This document shows, piece after piece, positions 29,902 through 34,850 of a stretch of DNA of 34,850 nt. The stretch's first letter is position 1. Each line of letters begins with the position of its first letter. The stretch is taken from the NCBI RefSeq assembly GCF_003946695.1, contig NZ_RHOX01000022.1:1-34850 (forward strand), given 5' to 3'. Source of the DNA: Lapidilactobacillus bayanensis. Lineage in GTDB: Bacteria; Bacillota; Bacilli; Lactobacillales; Lactobacillaceae. The notes beneath the pieces are model-generated. The model was not told the DNA's origin. It saw only the letters and a list, made by a program, of their open reading frames with translations, and made no database searches. The translations under genes and the position numbers were made by a program.

Positions 29902-30001
29902 TTCACAGTTGTGAGCGTGAGCGTTACGATGATGGGAACCCACCAAGTCTAGCTTAGGAGCAGGTTGATTCACTTGAATCCATGTGTTTCCCAGCTGTGA
30001 A
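29902..30001 (+). ncRNA. Candidate structured RNA in the rplQ 3' region
   Basis: A 10-bp stem (29902-29911 with 29992-30001, one G-U) closes a 100-base domain. Inside it, GGGAAC (29934-29939) pairs with GTTTCC (29986-29991, one G-U), stacking directly on the closing stem on one side. Further in is a perfect 5-bp hairpin, GATTC/GAATC (29967-29971 with 29976-29980). No coding frame or clear dedicated promoter is seen. It may be a 3' UTR element of the alpha operon or a processed small RNA ending at the terminator near 30109. I cannot match it to a known family. Confidence 0.4.
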
Positions 30002-30074
30002 TGATTATTGTACATAGTAAAAGAAGCAGGACGAGAGCCGAGTTGAGTTCTACGACCATGTCACACAAAATGAG

Positions 30075-30109
30075 AAAGAGCTTAGGATTAATTTCCTAGG
30101 CTCTTTTTA
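30075..30109 (+). terminator. Intrinsic terminator of the ribosomal protein cluster
   Basis: GAGCTTAGGA (30078-30087) pairs with TCCTAGGCTC (30094-30103) with one G-U, and flanking A and T runs extend it. T-rich sequence follows to 30109. It separates the alpha operon from the ecf genes. Confidence 0.93.
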
Positions 30110-30131
30110 TAGCGCGATGACAATTCGACCA

Positions 30132-30161
30132 TTCACACTGCCTAATTTTTTATGGTAGAAT
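30132..30161 (+). promoter_or_regulatory. Probable promoter of the ecf operon
   Basis: TTCACA (30132-30137) and TAGAAT (30156-30161) have an 18-base spacer, each one base off consensus. TG at 30153-30154 makes an extended -10. Transcription would begin near 30168, about 40 bases before ecfA1. Confidence 0.7.
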
Positions 30162-30206
30162 ATTAGCATGTTTATCTATTGCATGTTTACTTAAGGAAGT
30201 TAGGAA

Positions 30207-31049
30207 ATGACTGAACAACCGATCATTCGTGTTAAAAACGTGACCTATAGTTATCCTTACGCTGACAAACCTGCGCTCAATAAGATTAACTTGACGATTC
30301 AAGCTGGTCAGTGGGTAGCGATTGTTGGTCATAATGGGAGCGGTAAAAGCACATTAGCAAAAACTTTCAACGGTCTAATTGAGCCGCAGTCTGGTGAGAT
30401 TTATTTCAACGGCAAGCTGCTTAACGAAGAGACTGTCTTTGATGTGCGCAGCAAACTGGGAATTGTTTTTCAAAATCCGGATAATCAGTTCGTTGGTGCG
30501 ACGGTTGCCGACGATGTGGCGTTTGGTATGGAAAACAACGGTGTGCCTCGAGATGAGATGATCACCAGAGTTGAGGCCGCCTTGCGTCAGGTGCATATGT
30601 GGGATTATCGTCATCAAGAGCCGGCTCGATTATCAGGTGGTCAAAAGCAGCGTGTTGCGTTAGCCGGTGTGTTGGCCCAACGCCCGCAAGTGATTATCTT
30701 AGATGAAGCGACTAGTATGTTAGATCCCCAAGGTCGACGTGAGATTATTAATTTAATGACGCAATTACGACAAGATGGTAATTTTACGATCATCTCCATC
30801 ACTCATGACGTCGATGAAGCAGCCTTAACTGATCAGTTGGTTGTGATTGACGATGGCGTGTTAGTCAATACGGGCACACCTAGCGAGTTGTTCGCCGATC
30901 CAGAGCAATTACACAGGCATGGCCTAACTGTGCCGCTAAGCGCGCGTATTAGCCAGCAATTACGCACTGCTGATTATGCACTACCTGATCGTTATTTAAA
31001 TGATAGACAATTGGTGGATGAATTATGGACATTACATTCAAAAATGTAA
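30207..31049 (+). CDS. ecfA1: ECF transporter ATP-binding protein EcfA1
   Basis: A 280-residue ABC ATPase, one of two that power energy-coupling-factor transporters. The shared module pairs with separate S components to import vitamins and trace metals. Visible motifs are Walker A GHNGSGKST (41-49), Q-loop glutamine Q89 in FQNPDNQF, signature LSGGQ (142-146), Walker B VIILDE (162-167) and a later ITHD histidine. The ATG at 30207 follows AGGAAG. The 3' end overlaps ecfA2 by 25 bases. The substrate is not fixed by this gene; no S component is encoded here. Confidence 0.97.
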   Translation: MTEQPIIRVKNVTYSYPYADKPALNKINLTIQAGQWVAIVGHNGSGKSTLAKTFNGLIEPQSGEIYFNGKLLNEETVFDVRSKLGIVFQNPDNQFVGATVADDVAFGMENNGVPRDEMITRVEAALRQVHMWDYRHQEPARLSGGQKQRVALAGVLAQRPQVIILDEATSMLDPQGRREIINLMTQLRQDGNFTIISITHDVDEAALTDQLVVIDDGVLVNTGTPSELFADPEQLHRHGLTVPLSARISQQLRTADYALPDRYLNDRQLVDELWTLHSKM

Positions 31050-31894
31050 ATTACACGTATCAAATTAATTCACCGTTAGCGACGGTGGGTTTAAAAAATA
31101 TTAATTTGAAATTTAAGAGTGGTACTTACACAGCTATTATTGGGCAAACAGGTAGTGGTAAATCAACATTGTTACAACATCTGAATGCTTTATTACGGCC
31201 AACGAGTGGCGAAGTGATTGTTGGTTCACAAGTCGTGACATCAACGACCAAGAATAAAGAACTTTACGATTTGCGCGGTAAGGTTGGCCTGGTTTTCCAA
31301 TTTCCTGAAAGCCAATTGTTTGAAGAGACGGTTTTAAAAGATGTCGCTTTTGCACCTAAGAATTTTGGTAAAAGTGAAGATGAAGCGAATCGGATTGCCA
31401 AAGAGGCCCTACATCTAGTCGGTATTGACGAATCTTTGATCAACAAAATGCCCTTTGATTTATCTGGTGGTCAAATGAGGCGTGTGGCAATCGCTGGTGT
31501 TTTAGCGATGGAGCCGGAAGTTTTAGTGTTGGACGAACCAACTGCTGGTTTAGATCCGTTAGGGCGCCAACAAATCATGGATTTATTCTTAAAAATTCAT
31601 CGTGAGCGGCACTTAACGACGATTCTGGTGACGCATCAAATGGATGATGTGGTTAATTATGCCGATGATGTCGTCGTGATGGAACACGGTGCGGTGATTA
31701 AGTTTGGCACGCCACGTGATGTTTTTGCGGACTTGCAATGGCTTAATCAGCATAATTTGGAATTGCCCGGCACTGGTCAATTGGTGCAACAGTTGGTGCA
31801 AAAGGGCTTTGAATTCGAACGACTTCCTTTAACCGAGGATGAATTAATTACAGCACTAAAGCCTCAGTTAGAACAGGGGGTTGAAAATGGATAA
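31025..31894 (+). CDS. ecfA2: ECF transporter ATP-binding protein EcfA2
   Basis: The 289-residue partner ATPase. Motifs are Walker A GQTGSGKST (40-48), Q92 in VFQFPESQLFEETV, signature LSGGQ (146-150), Walker B VLVLDE (166-171) and VTHQMDD. FQFPE in place of FQNPD is the usual mark of A2 against A1. It starts inside ecfA1, with TTGGTGGA a few bases upstream, and overlaps ecfT by 8 bases, so the three genes are translated as a coupled unit. Confidence 0.97.
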   Translation: MDITFKNVNYTYQINSPLATVGLKNINLKFKSGTYTAIIGQTGSGKSTLLQHLNALLRPTSGEVIVGSQVVTSTTKNKELYDLRGKVGLVFQFPESQLFEETVLKDVAFAPKNFGKSEDEANRIAKEALHLVGIDESLINKMPFDLSGGQMRRVAIAGVLAMEPEVLVLDEPTAGLDPLGRQQIMDLFLKIHRERHLTTILVTHQMDDVVNYADDVVVMEHGAVIKFGTPRDVFADLQWLNQHNLELPGTGQLVQQLVQKGFEFERLPLTEDELITALKPQLEQGVENG

Positions 31895-32672
31895 GATGAT
31901 TTTTGGCCGGTACTATCCTGGCAACTCTTTTGTACATCGGTTGGATCCGCGCTTGAAACTAGTTGTTAATATTATGTTTATTGTCTTGATCTTCTTAATC
32001 AAGCATTGGTATGATTATGCGCTTCTAGGTGGTGTGGTGATCGCCGGGGTCCTTCTCTCAGGAGTCTCGTTAAAATTCTTCCTGCGTGGTCTGAGACCGA
32101 TGCTGTGGCTGATTTTATTTACGGTGGGGCTGCAGTTATTCTTCACGAGTGGCCAACATGTTTATTGGCAGTGGGGCGTGCTTTCGCTCAGTCAAGAAGG
32201 ATTGATTAATGCAACGTATATCGCATTGCGCTTCTTATTGATTATTTTCATGTCGACGCTGTTAACCTTGACGACGCAACCGTTGGCAATTGCCGATGGG
32301 ATGGAGTACTTAATTCGGCCGTTAAAAGTGGTCCATTTCCCGGTTAATGATGTCGCTTTAATGCTCTCGATTGCATTGCGTTTTGTGCCCAAGTTGATGG
32401 ACGAAACGACTAAAATTATGAATGCCCAACGCGCTCGTGGTGTTGATTTCAATAATGGTAGTTTAATCAAACGTGTCAAAGCTTTGATTCCATTATTGAT
32501 TCCATTAATGATGAGCAGTTTAGATATTGCGACCGATTTAACAACCGCCATGATTTCGCGTGGTTATCGTGATGGTGAAGGGCGGACGCGTTATCGAATT
32601 TTAAAGTGGCAGCGTGCAGATTCACTCACACTTGTTGCGTTTGTTGTGATCACTGTCGTAGCGATTATTTAA
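31887..32672 (+). CDS. ecfT: ECF transporter transmembrane protein EcfT
   Basis: The 261-residue membrane scaffold that links the two ATPases to the S component. The N-terminus GRYYPGNSFVHRLDPRLKL is typical. Hydrophobic segments lie near residues 26-38, 45-60, 72-87, 110-129 and 245-261. The two coupling motifs are ARG at 183-185 (QRARGVDF) and SRG at 224-226 (MISRGYRDG). The ATG at 31887 is chosen because GGGGG lies just upstream at 31876-31880; a TTG two codons earlier is too close to it. Confidence 0.96.
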   Translation: MDKMIFGRYYPGNSFVHRLDPRLKLVVNIMFIVLIFLIKHWYDYALLGGVVIAGVLLSGVSLKFFLRGLRPMLWLILFTVGLQLFFTSGQHVYWQWGVLSLSQEGLINATYIALRFLLIIFMSTLLTLTTQPLAIADGMEYLIRPLKVVHFPVNDVALMLSIALRFVPKLMDETTKIMNAQRARGVDFNNGSLIKRVKALIPLLIPLMMSSLDIATDLTTAMISRGYRDGEGRTRYRILKWQRADSLTLVAFVVITVVAII

Positions 32673-32774
32673 ACGCTGTGGAAAAAATTACAGGTTAATC
32701 ACGTTGGAGCGTTAACGTTTGTCAGATTACTGATCATAATTTTGTGATCAATACTGGCAATAACTTGAATACTA

Positions 32775-32820
32775 TTGGCTAAAATCACTGATTTGTGTAT
32801 GATGACGTCAGTGATTTTTT
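32775..32820 (+). promoter_or_regulatory. truA promoter overlapping a terminator hairpin
   Basis: AAATCACTGA (32782-32791) pairs perfectly with TCAGTGATTT (32808-32817) across a 16-base loop and is followed by T to 32820, so it should stop transcripts arriving from ecfT. TTGGCT (32775-32780) and TATGAT (32798-32803), 17 bases apart, form a promoter-like pair whose -10 lies in the loop. A transcript from it would start near 32810, without the left arm, and so escape the terminator. The truA ribosome site GGAAGGTGAG begins at 32821. Confidence 0.6.
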
Positions 32821-32836
32821 GGAAGGTGAGAAGATA

Positions 32837-33619
32837 ATGCCACGTTATAAAGTGACGGTTGCTTATGACGGTACTAAATTTGCTGGCTTTCAAAGTCAAC
32901 CGAAGCAGCGAACCGTCCAAGGAACTTTGGAGAAGGCACTAACTAAGATGAATAAAGGTGGATTTATTCGGGTTTTTGGTTCGGGGCGGACTGATTCGGG
33001 CGTTCATGCGTTAGGACAGGTGGTTCACTTCGATTATCCTTCCGAAATTCCGGCACGAAATATGATGTTGGCCTTAAATAGTTTAATGCCGTTGGACATT
33101 GAGGTTGTTGCTAGTGAAATTACCACGGCCGATTTTCACGCGCAGTTCAATACGATCGCCAAGTGTTATCAGTATCGAGTTAGTCGCGGCCGTTTTACTA
33201 ATCCATTCAAGCGATTGTATACGGGGCACTATCCATATGCACTTGATCTTGCGCGTATGGAAATTGCGTTGCAAGATATTCTCGGCGAACACGACTTCAC
33301 AAGTTTTGCAGCTAGTGGCGGAGTCATTAAGAATAAGGTGCGCACTATTTATCGCGCAACAGTCGAAGTTGACGAACAAAACGACGAAGTGATTTTTGAA
33401 TTTGTGGGAAATGGTTTTTTATACAATATGGTGCGCATTCTAGTCGCAACGTTACTGGAAATTGGCAATGGTCGCCGCGATGTGCATGATTTTCAACGGT
33501 TGTTTGCGGTGAAAGATCGTCAACAAGCGCGTGGTACTGCTCCAGCGAGTGGCCTTTACTTGAAGAAAGTTTACTATCCAGGTGAAGAAGCGGCTGTTAA
33601 AGCGATTAGCATGATTTAA
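32837..33619 (+). CDS. truA: tRNA pseudouridine(38-40) synthase TruA
   Basis: A 260-residue pseudouridine synthase that modifies U38, U39 and U40 in the anticodon stem-loop of many tRNAs. The opening [19 protein letters not shown] is typical. The catalytic aspartate is D53 in [19 protein letters not shown], and [10 protein letters not shown] near residue 197 is the conserved C-terminal motif. The start at ATG 32837 follows GGAAGGTGAG at 32821-32830; an in-frame ATG at 32795 lies within the upstream hairpin. It follows ecfT, as in many lactobacilli. Confidence 0.97.
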   Translation: MPRYKVTVAYDGTKFAGFQSQPKQRTVQGTLEKALTKMNKGGFIRVFGSGRTDSGVHALGQVVHFDYPSEIPARNMMLALNSLMPLDIEVVASEITTADFHAQFNTIAKCYQYRVSRGRFTNPFKRLYTGHYPYALDLARMEIALQDILGEHDFTSFAASGGVIKNKVRTIYRATVEVDEQNDEVIFEFVGNGFLYNMVRILVATLLEIGNGRRDVHDFQRLFAVKDRQQARGTAPASGLYLKKVYYPGEEAAVKAISMI

Positions 33620-33681
33620 GCACCGTGCTATTTCTGATAAGTTTTTTAAAATAATTGTTGAAAAGCGTTGTAAAAATATTG

Positions 33682-33712
33682 AAAAAAATCATCTTGAACC
33701 GTTCAGATGATT
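33682..33712 (-). terminator. Minus-strand terminator-like hairpin before rplM
   Basis: AATCATC (33687-33693) pairs with GATGATT (33706-33712), and TGAA (33695-33698) with TTCA (33702-33705), around a CCG loop with one bulged T. The bases 33682-33688 are all A, so on the minus strand the stem is followed by T and has terminator form. On the plus strand no T-run follows. It overlaps the first bases of the rplM promoter. No minus-strand gene ends here. Confidence 0.5.
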
Positions 33713-33739
33713 GACTTTGACCTAAATATTAGGTACACT
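33711..33739 (+). promoter_or_regulatory. Promoter of rplM-rpsI
   Basis: TTGACT (33711-33716) and TACACT (33734-33739) are spaced by 17 bases, five and four matches to consensus. Transcription would start near 33746, giving a leader of about 75 bases. Confidence 0.75.
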
Positions 33740-33745
33740 AGTTCT

Positions 33746-33815
33746 TGGTATTTGTTTGCCCCACGATAGGCCCCGGAAACTTATTGAGTGTCAAACAAAA
33801 TTATTTATGGAGGAA
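33746..33815 (+). promoter_or_regulatory. Probable L13 leader (autoregulatory RNA)
   Basis: TTTGTTTG (33751-33758) pairs perfectly with CAAACAAA (33792-33799), enclosing about 33 bases with CCCC, ACGATAGG and CCCCGG segments that can form a small inner hairpin. A conserved L13 leader is known upstream of rplM in many Firmicutes and is thought to bind L13. Position, size and closing stem fit, but I have not compared it with the family model. Confidence 0.6.
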
Positions 33816-33821
33816 TTTATC

Positions 33822-34265
33822 GTGCGTACAACACCTTTAACAAAACCAGCTGATGTCGAACGTAAATGGTATGTTATCGACGCAACAGATATCGCATTAG
33901 GTCGTGTATCTGCTGTTGCGGCTTCAATCTTACGTGGTAAGAACAAGCCAACATTCACACCAAACATCGACACAGGTGATAACATCATTATTATCAATGC
34001 TTCGCAAATTAAATTAACTGGTAAGAAAGCAACTGACAAGATTTACTACCATCATAGTAATCATCCCGGTGGTTTGAAGAGCCGTACTGCTGGTGAAATG
34101 CGTGAAAATAACCCCGTTCGTTTGCTTGAACTTTCTATTAAGGGTATGTTACCAAAGAACTCTTTGGGTCATAGCCAATTTATGAAGTTACATGTTTATG
34201 CTGGTGCAGAACATGAACAACAAGCACAAAAACCAGAAGTATTGGACATCACAAACTTAATCTAG
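33822..34265 (+). CDS. rplM: 50S ribosomal protein L13
   Basis: The 147-residue L13, one of the first proteins to bind 23S rRNA. The GTG at 33822, preceded by GGAGGA (33809-33814), gives [21 protein letters not shown], the family opening. A frame extended to 33756 would run through the leader RNA and is rejected. The conserved [27 protein letters not shown] region is intact. It forms an operon with rpsI 13 bases downstream. Confidence 0.98.
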   Translation: MRTTPLTKPADVERKWYVIDATDIALGRVSAVAASILRGKNKPTFTPNIDTGDNIIIINASQIKLTGKKATDKIYYHHSNHPGGLKSRTAGEMRENNPVRLLELSIKGMLPKNSLGHSQFMKLHVYAGAEHEQQAQKPEVLDITNLI

Positions 34266-34278
34266 GGAGGAAATAAAA

Positions 34279-34674
34279 GTGGCACAACAAGTTGTTTATA
34301 ACGGCACAGGACGTCGTAAAGATTCAGTTGCGCGTGTTTTCCTTGTTCCTGGAACAGGTAAAATCACGATCAACAAAAAGAGCGCAGAAGAATTTCTGCC
34401 ATTTGCTAACTTAATTTTAGATTTGAAGCAACCATTAGTTTTAACTGAAACTGAAGGTAGCTATGACGTTAATGTTAACGTTCATGGTGGCGGCTTCTCA
34501 GGTCAAACAGGTGCAATTCGTCACGGTATTTCACGTGCATTGTTAACTGTAGATCCAGACTTCCGCGATGTTCTTAAACGCGCAGGCATGTTAACTCGTG
34601 ACCCTCGTATGAAAGAACGTAAGAAGCCAGGCTTGAAGAAAGCTCGTAAAGCTTCACAATTCTCAAAACGTTAA
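34279..34674 (+). CDS. rpsI: 30S ribosomal protein S9
   Basis: The 131-residue S9, whose C-terminal tail reaches the P-site tRNA. It begins at GTG 34279 after AGGGAGGAA and reads [22 protein letters not shown]. The C-terminus ends [11 protein letters not shown], the invariant SKR/SQFSKR tail. A terminator follows. Confidence 0.98.
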   Translation: MAQQVVYNGTGRRKDSVARVFLVPGTGKITINKKSAEEFLPFANLILDLKQPLVLTETEGSYDVNVNVHGGGFSGQTGAIRHGISRALLTVDPDFRDVLKRAGMLTRDPRMKERKKPGLKKARKASQFSKR

Positions 34675-34699
34675 TGTACTCTTATATCAATGTTTACAG

Positions 34700-34729
34700 A
34701 CACTTTCCAGAAATGGAAGGTGTTTTTTT
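34700..34729 (+). terminator. Intrinsic terminator after rpsI
   Basis: ACACTTTCC (34700-34708) pairs with GGAAGGTGT (34715-34723) with one G-U, followed by T to 34729. It ends the rplM-rpsI operon. Confidence 0.92.
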
Positions 34730-34809
34730 GTAAAATGATTTGAAATTTATGATGCTATTGTTAATCTATTAAGGTAAGCAGTTAATAATCGACCGTCATT
34801 GAAAGTAAA

Positions 34810-34845
34810 CACGCCCCGTTTCGGCTTTGATCGAAACGGGGCGTG
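34810..34845. terminator. GC-rich perfect hairpin at the window end
   Basis: CACGCCCCGTTTCG (34810-34823) pairs perfectly, 14 bp, with CGAAACGGGGCGTG (34832-34845) across an 8-base loop. No T-run follows on the plus strand within the window. On the minus strand it is followed by TTTACTTTC, so it may terminate a minus-strand gene lying to the right. The 80 bases between this and the rpsI terminator hold nothing recognisable. Confidence 0.6.
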
Positions 34846-34850
34846 CTGTG

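Noticed and set aside
3203-34674. Non-ATG starts in about a third of the genes (TTG or GTG for rpoB, rpoC, rplB, rpsC, rpsQ, rplN, rpsZ, rplR, adk, infA, rplM, rpsI)
   Set aside because: Striking, but common in Firmicutes with strong ribosome sites, and each is backed by family alignment; not considered novel.

Overview
This window is a housekeeping segment of a low-GC Gram-positive chromosome, almost certainly from the Lactobacillaceae. The evidence is strong Shine-Dalgarno sites, frequent TTG and GTG starts, the gene order rpoB-rpoC / rpsL-rpsG-fusA / S10-spc-alpha / ecfA1-ecfA2-ecfT-truA / rplM-rpsI, and protein sequences of Firmicutes type. The absence of map between adk and infA, of tuf after fusA and of an L7Ae-like gene after rpoC fits lactobacilli rather than bacilli. 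I cannot fix the genus.

Layout. Bases 1-76 are the 3' end (domains V and VI) of a group II intron that continues to the left of the window. The intron sits in a copy of a dispersed, structured, non-coding repeat (77-441), followed by a partial copy (446-612). Next come a two-gene U32 operon (706-2876; tRNA uridine-34 hydroxylation), then rpoB and rpoC (3203-10499) behind a leader with three hairpins and a U-tract. A second, inverted copy of the repeat plus two shorter tandem units fills 10565-11202. A lone prepilin peptidase gene lies on the minus strand (11260-11946). The str operon (rpsL, rpsG, fusA) runs from 12209 to 15306. The S10-spc-alpha ribosomal protein cluster follows from rpsJ to rplQ (15810-29866), with secY, adk, infA and rpoA embedded. 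After a structured intergenic stretch and a terminator come the ECF vitamin-transporter energizing module (ecfA1, ecfA2, ecfT), truA, then rplM and rpsI. The window ends in a long GC-rich hairpin.

Functionally nearly every gene serves transcription or translation: three RNA polymerase core subunits, about thirty ribosomal proteins, EF-G, IF1, SecY, adenylate kinase and two tRNA-modifying systems. The coding content is ordinary and appears intact. The unusual material is between the genes. The main item is the repeat: its two full-length copies differ in sequence, yet the differences fall in matched pairs that keep several long helices intact (187-408 and 10605-10824). The intron 3' junction coincides with the start of homology between the copies, so the second copy displays the probable empty intron target, immediately downstream (in minus-strand orientation) of a hairpin. 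Other items worth checking are putative attenuators ahead of rpoB and rpsL, a folded leader ahead of rpsJ, a structured RNA after rplQ, and two places where a promoter overlaps a terminator-like hairpin (before truA and before rplM).
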